A stretch of DNA of 64,000 nt from JBDREC01 sp043820105 [NCBI: Pseudomonadota bacterium] (GTDB lineage: Bacteria; Bdellovibrionota_F; JAHFAK01). The translations under genes were made by a program, and so were the position numbers. The DNA lies in the NCBI GenBank assembly GCA_043820105.1, contig JBDREC010000028.1:26973-90972 (forward strand), in the 5' to 3' direction. The first letter of the stretch is position 1. Every line of letters begins with the position of its first letter. This document shows, piece by piece, positions 52,682-59,441 of the stretch. The notes under the pieces are model-generated. The model made no database searches, was not told the DNA's origin, and saw only the letters and a list, made by a program, of their open reading frames with translations.

Positions 52682-53869
52682 TTAACTAACATGAAAGTCT
52701 TTTCGAGGTAATTGATACGTAATAGATACAGCAATTCCACTGGATATTTTTAAGCAATGTTGTTTATATGATCTCATTACTTCGCGAATTGCTGTTGAAT
52801 CATTTAAAACAATCCCCAATTTATACTCACCTGTCTTAAAGTAAAAAGGACCCAAAGTTAATTTTATAATATTTTTACCTTTTTTTAAATCAATCTTTAG
52901 ACCCAAACGCAGACTATGCCATTCACCTACTTCTACTCCCATATTATCATAGAAGTTAATTCTCAAAATATTATTTAGCATTCCTTCTCTACAATCAATC
53001 TTTATTGTTACACCAATAGTCTCACCATGCTTAATTTTCATATTGTCAAAATCGATAGTTGCATTTTCAATAGGATCATAAATTTTTATAAATTCAGGGC
53101 CATCAATATTATTTGAATCACCCATATCAGTATACTTTTGTACTCCACCTTCAACATCCCCATAATATACAGTTTCTCCCTTGTCGAGATTCAAGCATTT
53201 ATTACACATTTGAGCAATACTTGACATATTATGTGATACTAATACAACTGCCGCATTTTTTTTAATTGTTCCAATACGATCAAAACACTTATTCCTAAAT
53301 TGGGCATCTCCTACAGCTAAAATTTCATCAATTAATAAAATATCTGGTTCACAATGAACAGCTATGGCAAAACCCAACCTGACATACATTCCAGTGCTAT
53401 AGTTTTGAACAGGCGTATCCAGATACTCTTCTAAACCAGAAATCTCAACTATTTGATCAAATTTTTTTTCGACCTCCCGTTTAGATATTCCCATTACAGC
53501 AGCATTAATATAAATATTTTCTCGTCCAGTCAATATGGGACTAAATCCAGCACCTAAGGCAATCATGGCTCCAATCCGGCCCTTCATTGTTATTCTACCA
53601 GTATCAGGTTTTAGCAATCCATTTAGCATTTTTAACATTGTTGTTTTTCCTGCACCATTTGGACCTATTAGGCCCATTACATCTCCTCGTTCAACCATAA
53701 AACTAGCATCCTTAACAGCCCAGAACTCTTGTTTTCTTAGCTCACTGCTTTTTCTATCTCTACCTAAAACTTCTGACGTCATGTCATTTAAACCAAACCA
53801 CAAACTATAACGAAGTCTTTTGCAAAACTTCTTAGAAATATTTTCAACATTTATTAAAGTATCAGACAA
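52682..53869 (-). CDS. wzt: O-antigen ABC exporter ATP-binding subunit (Wzt-type)
   Basis: A 395-aa ATPase. Walker A GPNGAGKTTML, signature YSTGMYVRLGFA, Walker B ILLIDEILAVGD and switch His in LVSHNM are all present in residues ~1-240. Residues ~260-395 form a C-terminal domain like Wzt_C, which recognises the modified end of the glycan; GVTIKIDCREGM and YKLGIVLNDST are visible strands. With the permease at 53882 it exports a polymerised glycan on undecaprenyl pyrophosphate. The start is TTG at 53869, 7 bases after GAGGAG. A truncated second ATPase gene lies at 55396-55757. Confidence 0.9.
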   Translation of the reverse strand: MSDTLINVENISKKFCKRLRYSLWFGLNDMTSEVLGRDRKSSELRKQEFWAVKDASFMVERGDVMGLIGPNGAGKTTMLKMLNGLLKPDTGRITMKGRIGAMIALGAGFSPILTGRENIYINAAVMGISKREVEKKFDQIVEISGLEEYLDTPVQNYSTGMYVRLGFAIAVHCEPDILLIDEILAVGDAQFRNKCFDRIGTIKKNAAVVLVSHNMSSIAQMCNKCLNLDKGETVYYGDVEGGVQKYTDMGDSNNIDGPEFIKIYDPIENATIDFDNMKIKHGETIGVTIKIDCREGMLNNILRINFYDNMGVEVGEWHSLRLGLKIDLKKGKNIIKLTLGPFYFKTGEYKLGIVLNDSTAIREVMRSYKQHCLKISSGIAVSITYQLPRKDFHVS

Positions 53870-53881
53870 TGAAAATCTCCT

Positions 53882-54739
53882 CTATGCATTTATTTTTTCG
53901 ATTAAAATTGGCATTGTAATTTTATAGATTACCCATGCAATAATTAACAAGGCAAAGATAATCAAAGTGGTTATAAAAAATGAAATGGGGTTATTTAGTA
54001 CACCCTTTGTTGCTAAATCACGTGCTCCAATTAAAATAGAGGAAACAGGATTTAAGACATTTATTAATGATAATGGAAATCCTTGCATAGGTGGATAAAT
54101 TACAGGAGTAAAGAAAAACCAAATCATTGATAAAAAGGTTAGCCCTTTTGAAACATCGGCATATAAAACTCCAATTGGAACTAATAACCAACCAATTGAA
54201 AGGCCTAGAAATATTAAAATCAAAACAGCAAAAATTGAATAAAAAATACCAAATGTAAAGGACATATCAAATATTACAAATACAACAAGTATTATTAAAA
54301 ACCTTAATACAAAGTTAAAGATAGTCTGCCCTAAACCTGATAATATCAATGCTTCCTTAGGAAAGTTTACTTTTGACAGCATTTCCTTTGATGAATTAAT
54401 AATTTTTAAAGGTGCATTTAAAGCATCAACAAATACTTGCCATAAAATTGTACCAACTAAGGCATATATTGGATAGGGTATATCTGTTTGACCTACATTA
54501 ATTATTTTATTTTTATTAAGTAAAATGAAAACTGCACCAGTTACTATCGGTGGAATGAAAGCCCAAAAAATTCCCAAAAAGGTTTGCCTATATAAAGATG
54601 AAATATCTCTTATCATCAATCTATATGCCAACTCCTTTGAAGCCAATAAATCGGAAATCATACCTTTAAATAAATCAACTGGATGATTAATTGCTGATCC
54701 AGTGGTGTAAACAGTTACTTTTAATTCATTTTCAGCCAT
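53882..54739 (-). CDS. wzm: O-antigen ABC exporter permease (Wzm-type, ABC-2)
   Basis: A 285-aa ABC-2 permease with six hydrophobic helices. It has SKELAYRLMIRDISSLYRQT before the first helix, the coupling region FLGIFWAFIPP, TILWQVFVDALNAPL, and FFFTPVIYPP in the outer loop, all typical of Wzm/TagG. It forms the membrane channel for the glycan exported with Wzt (12 bases downstream). Upstream lies the truncated pseG copy and a spacer that is homologous to the one in front of the wzm remnant at 56767-56925. Confidence 0.9.
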   Translation of the reverse strand: MAENELKVTVYTTGSAINHPVDLFKGMISDLLASKELAYRLMIRDISSLYRQTFLGIFWAFIPPIVTGAVFILLNKNKIINVGQTDIPYPIYALVGTILWQVFVDALNAPLKIINSSKEMLSKVNFPKEALILSGLGQTIFNFVLRFLIILVVFVIFDMSFTFGIFYSIFAVLILIFLGLSIGWLLVPIGVLYADVSKGLTFLSMIWFFFTPVIYPPMQGFPLSLINVLNPVSSILIGARDLATKGVLNNPISFFITTLIIFALLIIAWVIYKITMPILIEKINA

Positions 54740-54930
54740 AATTTTTTATCAAAAACCTCGTACTTTTAAATTAATTAAATAAACCAGACTAACTGCTTTT
54801 TAAAAAAAAGTCTTTTCATATCATTTCCACCAAAACATAAATTAGAAGCTTGTTCAGGTATTATTAACTTCCCTATTTTTTTACAAGTAAAAGAAATTAT
54901 ATGTCTAGGCTAAATTTGAAATCCTTTTTT

Positions 54931-55395
54931 TCAGGAATATAAAATATCCTCTATAATTTTTAATACCCTGCTTTTTCCAAAGCCATCAATCAAATTCTGA
55001 CAATTTCTGGACATTGTAACTCTTAACTCATGCTCATTTACAAGCTTATAAATGCTGTCATGAAGTTCTGATTCCTTTGCACAGGAAAAATTATCAATTT
55101 TTATAACAGCTTTAACTTCTTCAAGCTTTGAAGAAACAATGTCTTCATGTTCGATTGATGGAATGATTATCCCTGGAGTCCCGGTTGCAGCCAGTTCTAA
55201 GGCCAAGCTTCCACCTGCTGTGATTGCAATATCTGACTCAGCCATGACTTGAGCTATATTCGAAACATATCTTAAAACTTCGAATTTGCAGTTGCCCTTT
55301 TCTGCTGTAGCTGTTACTTCAAATTCTTTTTGTGAGGCGGGTCCCAAGATAATAAGAATTTTTACACTAAGGTTTAAATTTCTTAAGGAATTTAC
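54931..55395 (-). pseudogene. Truncated duplicate of pseG (3' part)
   Basis: This segment is a near-identical copy of the last ~155 codons of the intact pseG (57009-58046); coordinates differ by a constant 2078 bases, and similarity runs from about 54890 to an abrupt end at 55395, in the middle of VNSLRNL. I count five amino acid differences over the shared ~138 residues (for example GGSLAL against GGRMAL and DGFGKS against DGNGKS). It lacks the N-terminal domain, so it cannot be a working hydrolase. It abuts a truncated wzt at 55396. Confidence 0.9.
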
Positions 55396-55757
55396 GGGAG
55401 TAAAGACGCGACCCGTCCTTTAATAACTGCTTTACCAGAAGTTGGATCGGTGATTCTTGTTAGGACTTTAAGTAATGTTGATTTGCCGGCACCATTTTTA
55501 CCAATAATCCCAACAATTTCTCCTTGATTAACATTAAAAGATATATCATTTAATGCCCAAATTGTATTCGGCTCAGGCCCTGCCTGTGGATCATCAGGTG
55601 CAATCATTAATTTACTGGATCCGATTTTATGAAGATTTTCTTCCTTGCCTCGGGCTTTATGCCAAAAACGCTCAACAGAATCGCGTAAGGTAGTGGCTCC
55701 GATTAAGCCTAATCGGTATAATTTTGAAATGTTTTGTACTTCTATAATTGGTTTCAT
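55396..55757 (-). pseudogene. Truncated ABC transporter ATP-binding gene (wzt remnant)
   Basis: The first ~118 codons of a second Wzt-type ATPase: IIEVQNISKLYRLG, a charged insert typical of Wzt, and Walker A GIIGKNGAGKSTLLKVL, ending at GKAVIKGRVASLL. Signature and Walker B motifs are missing. The frame runs into the pseG copy and stops at once (TAA at 55392-55394). It is from a different lineage than the intact wzt at 52682. With the wzm remnant at 56767 it marks an older exporter that has been replaced. Confidence 0.85.
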
Positions 55758-55761
55758 GGTT

Positions 55762-55828
55762 TTTGGTTCTTGGTTTTTGGTTCTTGGTTCTTGGTTCTTG
55801 GTTCTTGGTTCTTGGTTCCTGGTTCGTG
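55762..55828. repeat. Tandem repeat of GGTTCTT units
   Basis: About nine direct copies of GGTTCTT/GGTTTTT-type units lie between the wzt remnant and the HEPN gene. A related block in the same orientation lies at 56680-56764, on the other side of the MNT/HEPN pair. Confidence 0.9.
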
Positions 55829-55843
55829 GATTTGCATTTAAAA

Positions 55844-56314
55844 CTACTTCTGAATTTTATTTAGAAATCTTTTTATCTCCTTTTCAACCGTATCTTTTCC
55901 ATCATTCCACTGTTGGGCCAAAAGTTCTATTTGAGGTTTTTTTAAAGAAAACATATAAGAGCTTCTAAAAACGTGTCTGAATCTTCTCATTTCATCAAGA
56001 ATGGGAAATGTTTTTTCGCTAATAACTGAGGGTCTTATATTTCGTACATTTATACGCATTCTTTCAATCAACTCGCGATGCCAGGAAGAAGGATTTTCCA
56101 CTCTATTTTCAAAAACCTTTGCGATTTTAAAAAAGATATCCTCAAGGCAAGAATAAATTCCGCTTAAATGATATGCGGCAGTGACTAAATGTGAATGATC
56201 GTCAATATTTTTCAAATTAAATTTCAGTTTTTTATCTAGTTCTTTTACTTGATTTAAAACAAACTCAATTTCAGAAAAAAGTGTGTTAATGATAGATTGA
56301 TTATTTTTTTTCAT
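55844..56314 (-). CDS. HepT-like (HEPN) protein of an MNT/HEPN module
   Basis: A 156-aa, all-helical protein. The segment LDEMRRFRHVFRSSYMF near residues 106-122 matches the R-x-x-x-H region of HepT-like HEPN proteins, several of which are RNase toxins. The rest is predicted helix with charged faces. It overlaps the upstream nucleotidyltransferase gene by 14 bases, the usual toxin-antitoxin arrangement. The strict R-x4-H-x-Y form is altered here (H-V-F-R-S-S-Y), as in the larger HepT-like subgroup. Toxicity is inferred only from family and pairing. Confidence 0.72.
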   Translation of the reverse strand: MKKNNQSIINTLFSEIEFVLNQVKELDKKLKFNLKNIDDHSHLVTAAYHLSGIYSCLEDIFFKIAKVFENRVENPSSWHRELIERMRINVRNIRPSVISEKTFPILDEMRRFRHVFRSSYMFSLKKPQIELLAQQWNDGKDTVEKEIKRFLNKIQK

Positions 56315-56657
56315 AAATTTTCATCCCATCTTCTAATATTTTACTATTTTTAATATCCACCCAAGGAATTAAATCAAAAGAAAAAGGAAATAACTTTTCT
56401 AAAAAAACACCTGCTTGTAAAAATAAATTTTGAGATAAGCCTTTCACAACAATATCTGCATCAGACTCACTTCTATAAAACTCAGGTTTAACTAAAGATC
56501 CAACTAAATATATTGTTTCAATCTCAGGATATTTTTTAATAAACTTATTAATACCAGATTTTATTTTTGCAATTTTAGTAATTCTTTCAGAATCGATTTT
56601 TTTCTGTTGTTCTTCAAAAAAACTTTGGACAGAATTTTTTAAAAATTTATTTTTCAT
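56301..56657 (-). CDS. MNT-type nucleotidyltransferase (antitoxin partner)
   Basis: A 118-aa minimal nucleotidyltransferase. The catalytic signature is YLVGSLVKPEFYRSESDADI: GS, then DxD. SFDLIPWVDI carries the third acidic residue. In MntA/HepT systems this enzyme AMPylates a Tyr of the HEPN protein and silences it. The start overlaps nothing upstream; the downstream HEPN gene overlaps by 14 bases. The pair sits between remnants of wzm and wzt and is bracketed by GGTTCTT repeats. Confidence 0.75.
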   Translation of the reverse strand: MKNKFLKNSVQSFFEEQQKKIDSERITKIAKIKSGINKFIKKYPEIETIYLVGSLVKPEFYRSESDADIVVKGLSQNLFLQAGVFLEKLFPFSFDLIPWVDIKNSKILEDGMKIYEKK

Positions 56658-56679
56658 ATTTCTATTTATATTTTTTAGG

Positions 56680-56764
56680 GTCTTGGTTCTTAGTTCCTGG
56701 TTCTTGGTTATTGGTTCGTTGTTCGTGGTTTAAAACAAAGAACCAAGAACTACGAACTAAGAAC
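56680..56764. repeat. GGTTCTT-type repeats with inverted second half
   Basis: From about 56680 to 56731 there are imperfect direct copies of GGTTCTT; from about 56738 to 56764 similar units occur in inverse orientation (GAACCAA), so the block can fold back on itself. It lies between the MNT gene and the wzm remnant. Confidence 0.8.
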
Positions 56765-56766
56765 AA

Positions 56767-56925
56767 TCAAACCGTATCAATAAAAGTTCTTTCCACCTTG
56801 TTAAAAATCAAAACACCTGTGATTAGTACAACAAATGTTACTGTACAGGAAATAATCATATGATTTAATTCAACGACGCCCTTACCCAGAAATGCATACT
56901 TGAAGCTTATTGAAATAATTATGAT
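56767..56925 (-). pseudogene. wzm remnant (C-terminal end of an ABC-2 permease)
   Basis: About 52 codons on the minus strand, open from a stop at 56926-56928 to TGA at 56767-56769. The product contains FKYAFLGKGVVELNHM, a hydrophobic helix (CTVTFVVLITGVLIF) and NKVERTFIDTV at the end, the classic C-terminus of Wzm/TagG permeases. The first ~200 codons are missing. With the wzt remnant at 55396-55757 it marks an earlier exporter operon into which the MNT/HEPN pair has been placed. Confidence 0.8.
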
Positions 56926-56932
56926 TTAAGCG

Positions 56933-56942
56933 CACTACCGTC
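56933..56942 (-). promoter_or_regulatory. ops-like element (GACGGTAGTG) upstream of wzm remnant
   Basis: On the minus strand GACGGTAGTGCGC; the first ten bases are identical to the element at 33713-33722. It lies 8 bases upstream of the open frame of the wzm remnant and just after a promoter-like pair. It follows the pseG gene, so it may mark a former operon start for the exporter genes. Confidence 0.55.
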
Positions 56943-56958
56943 CTTAAATTTTCATGTT

Positions 56959-56985
56959 TTTATATTCAAAGAAATGATATGTCTA
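56959..56985 (-). promoter_or_regulatory. Promoter-like TAGACA / TATAAA
   Basis: Minus-strand TAGACA (56980-56985) and TATAAA (56959-56964), 15 bases apart, a short spacing. The -35 part is shared with the duplicated spacer at 54903-54908 and with the better promoters at 33.75 and 59.2 kb. Confidence 0.4.
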
Positions 56986-57008
56986 GCTAATAAATGAAAT
57001 CCTTTTTT

Positions 57009-58046
57009 TCAGGAATATAAAATGTCCTCTATAATTTTCAATACCCTGCTTTTTCCATTTCCATCAATCAAATTCTGACAATTTCTGGACATTGTAACTC
57101 TTAGCTCATGCTCATTTACAAGCTTATAAATGCTGTCATGAAGTTCTGATTCTTTTGCACAGGAAAAATTATCAATTTTTATAACAGCATTAACTTCTTC
57201 AAGTTTTGAAGAAACAATGTCTTCATGTTCGATGGATGGAATGATTATCCCTGGAGTTCCGGTTGCAGCCAGTTCTAAGGCCATTCTTCCACCTGCTGTG
57301 ATTGCAATATCTGACTCCGCCATGACTTGAGCTATATTCGGAACATATCTTAAAACTTCGAATTTGCAGTTGCCCTTTTCTGCTGTAGCTGTTACTTCGA
57401 ATTCTTTTTGTGAGGCTGGTCCCAGGATAATAAGAATTTTTACACTAAGGTTTAAATTTCTTAAGGAATTTACAATATCAACAGTTAAGTTGGTAGGATC
57501 AGATCCACCCATTGAAATCATTATTTGTTTAACTTCCTTTTTAATTTTTCTCTTGGGAAGTTTTTCAAAATCAGAACCCAAAATTGTGTACTCTGGACCA
57601 ATATAATATATAGTTTGATCACTTTTTTCAAAATATTGATGCATTTCTTCTGCAATGGACCCATTAATCAAAACATTTGAATTGATCATTTTATTCCCAA
57701 GATCATCAATAATGACAGTTTTAATCCCTTTGTCATGTAAGATAGACAGATCAACAAATTCCATTTCAAATAAATCAAACACAACTAAGCCTGGGCACTG
57801 AGCTTCAATTATTTTTATTTGATCATCAATTCCCATATCTTTGTCAATAACTTGAATATTGTAGCCCTTGTCTTTTACAACCTTCACTCCATCTTCATAG
57901 TCCTTCATCATAAATGATACTTCAAACTCAGAAAAGAGCATTAGCTCTTCAGCAAGTGCCATGCACCTAAAAACATGTCCCAAAGAAACAGAGTAAACTC
58001 TACCACCATCAACTCTAAATATTATTTTTCTAGATTTATTGTTCAT
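57009..58046 (-). CDS. pseG: UDP-2,4-diacetamido-2,4,6-trideoxy-beta-L-altropyranose hydrolase (PseG-like)
   Basis: About 345 residues of a GT-B-like hydrolase. The N-terminus IIFRVDGGRVYSVSLGHVFR has the conserved G-H motif of PseG, where the His is catalytic; MISMGGSDPTNLT opens the nucleotide-binding half, and MAESDIAITAGG with GTPGIIIP follows. It removes UDP in pseudaminic acid synthesis; the other pse genes are not in the window. The start is taken at the ATG at 58046, after GAGGAAA; an earlier TTG is possible. A near-identical 3' copy lies at 54931-55395. Confidence 0.82.
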   Translation of the reverse strand: MNNKSRKIIFRVDGGRVYSVSLGHVFRCMALAEELMLFSEFEVSFMMKDYEDGVKVVKDKGYNIQVIDKDMGIDDQIKIIEAQCPGLVVFDLFEMEFVDLSILHDKGIKTVIIDDLGNKMINSNVLINGSIAEEMHQYFEKSDQTIYYIGPEYTILGSDFEKLPKRKIKKEVKQIMISMGGSDPTNLTVDIVNSLRNLNLSVKILIILGPASQKEFEVTATAEKGNCKFEVLRYVPNIAQVMAESDIAITAGGRMALELAATGTPGIIIPSIEHEDIVSSKLEEVNAVIKIDNFSCAKESELHDSIYKLVNEHELRVTMSRNCQNLIDGNGKSRVLKIIEDILYS

Positions 58047-58068
58047 AGGTTTCCTCAAACTGGACCAT

Positions 58069-58132
58069 CAGCCTTCTGCCTTCAGCCTTCCGCTTTTTTA
58101 GCTGAAAGCTGATAGCTGAAATCTGAAAGCCT
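58069..58132. repeat. Imperfect inverted repeat of CAGCCTTC/GCTGAAAG units
   Basis: CAGCCTTCTGCCTTCAGCCTTC is followed after a T-rich centre by AGCTGAAAGCTGATAGCTGAAA, partly complementary. It fills the gap between the flippase-like gene and pseG and could be a weak terminator or another simple-repeat block. Confidence 0.65.
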
Positions 58133-58133
58133 G

Positions 58134-59147
58134 CTATTCTAATAATTCGCGTACTTTCAAATGCTCTTTCCAAAAAAATATCAAACCAATAAAAGTAAGA
58201 AGTATATACTGGCTACCATGAGAAAAAATTGCAAAGGTATCTGCAAAGTTTTTTTCTAGCCCAATTGAAACAAGTGATAGCATACCAACGTAGTGAAAGG
58301 TACCAAAGTAGCCAGGTGCAGAAGGAATCAATGAAGCAAGACCCAGGGCTCCAATATAAAACATGCAATCAAGACAAGATACCTTTGAAAAAATATTGGG
58401 ATCAATTGAGATAAAAAGATAGAATGTTCCATACATACAGAAAGTCATTAGACCCCAAATAAATGCCGTATAAAAAAGTAAAATAGAAAATGATGAAAAA
58501 CTTAATAAATTTTTCATTCCTTCTCTAAAATCATTTATTTTATAGAATATGAAAGAAAGTTTCTCTGGCACAAAGCGCTTAAAAAAGCTTTCTAATTTAA
58601 ATTTAATTATACAAACCAATGATAGCCCAACGACAGAATACAAAACAAAAGCCGCTAGAGTGCCATTTTTAAGTAATACCAAAATGTTACTTTGAGAGCT
58701 AAAATCAAGAAGCCAAAATGAAAGAATTAGAAAGACTAAAAGAAAATATCCATCAAACAGCCTTTCAAGAATAAGCGCTGATAAAAGGCTTCCTGTTTTT
58801 ATTTTTTCAATCTTAGCAAGTGATCCAATTCTAAAGAGTTCCCCAAGACGAGCTGGCAATAGATTGTTCGCCATTTGGCCAATTGATATATTACTAAATG
58901 AGGATAAAAGTGAAATCTTTTTTATGGGTCTTAAAATAAACTGCCATCTATAGGCTCTAATGACATTAGTCAAAATAAGAATTAAAGCGATCCACAAGTA
59001 ATGAATGTAATTTAACCTTGCAAGGATTGATAAGATTTTATCAAATTTCAGGTCTTTGAAAAATAAATAAAGAAAGCAAAGGCTTATTAAGATACCAAAG
59101 ATAAATTTATATATAATAGATGATTTAGATTTAGCTTTTTCAACCAT
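58134..59147 (-). CDS. Lysylphosphatidylglycerol synthase TM-region/UPF0104 family membrane protein
   Basis: A 337-aa protein with seven to eight hydrophobic helices. It matches the LPG_synthase_TM (AglD/YbhN-like) family: RAYRWQFILRPI after the second helix, NNLLPARLGELFRIG, which is the most conserved segment, and SLIPSAPGYFGTFHYVG near the C-terminus. Members occur in polysaccharide and lipid loci and may move or bind lipid-linked substrates. It is the first gene of a minus-strand operon with pseG behind it; promoter and ops-like element lie in its leader. Confidence 0.85.
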   Translation of the reverse strand: MVEKAKSKSSIIYKFIFGILISLCFLYLFFKDLKFDKILSILARLNYIHYLWIALILILTNVIRAYRWQFILRPIKKISLLSSFSNISIGQMANNLLPARLGELFRIGSLAKIEKIKTGSLLSALILERLFDGYFLLVFLILSFWLLDFSSQSNILVLLKNGTLAAFVLYSVVGLSLVCIIKFKLESFFKRFVPEKLSFIFYKINDFREGMKNLLSFSSFSILLFYTAFIWGLMTFCMYGTFYLFISIDPNIFSKVSCLDCMFYIGALGLASLIPSAPGYFGTFHYVGMLSLVSIGLEKNFADTFAIFSHGSQYILLTFIGLIFFWKEHLKVRELLE

Positions 59148-59178
59148 ATTGAAAAGTCATTTTTTCCCGATTTAGATG

Positions 59179-59188
59179 AACTACCGTC
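59179..59188 (-). promoter_or_regulatory. ops-like element (GACGGTAGTT) in operon leader
   Basis: Minus-strand GACGGTAGTTC, 32-41 bases before the start codon at 59147 and about 28-37 bases after the predicted transcription start. The GACGGTAGT core is identical in all three copies in the window. Confidence 0.6.
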
Positions 59189-59221
59189 CTTAGTAACATA
59201 TAAATAATTAAAAAATACCAC

Positions 59222-59250
59222 ATTCTAATAATGAAAAACTTATAAGTCTA
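59222..59250 (-). promoter_or_regulatory. Predicted promoter TAGACT-N17-TAGAAT
   Basis: On the minus strand -35 TAGACT (59245-59250) and -10 TAGAAT (59222-59227) are 17 bases apart. Both boxes are identical to those at 33754-33781, and CTAGACTTATAA around the -35 is also shared. Confidence 0.62.
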
Positions 59251-59307
59251 GTTAAAAGATTTGAGATATTTCTAGTCTATTGTGCTTTTATTAACTTTTA
59301 TTTTTTC

Positions 59308-59433
59308 GTGTTCCCTTGTGCTCTTGTTCCCTAACTTGACTGGAGCTCTGGCGAACATGTGTTTAGGATAAATACCTGACAATACACATAGGAGATTAGG
59401 ATAAAGAATTAGGATTTAAGATTAAGATTTAAA
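59308..59433. repeat. Octamer repeat and AGGATTA-type repeat
   Basis: 59308-59332 is a degenerate CTTGTTCC-type octamer. About 59391-59433 carries repeated AGGATTA/AAGATTA units. They lie between nifJ and the promoter of the next operon. No terminator hairpin with a U-tract is visible after nifJ. Confidence 0.65.
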
Positions 59434-59441
59434 TTTGAGAA

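Noticed and set aside
54931-55347. Independent short glycosyltransferase-like gene
   Set aside because: It is a nearly identical copy of the pseG 3' end with an abrupt border, hence a truncated duplicate.
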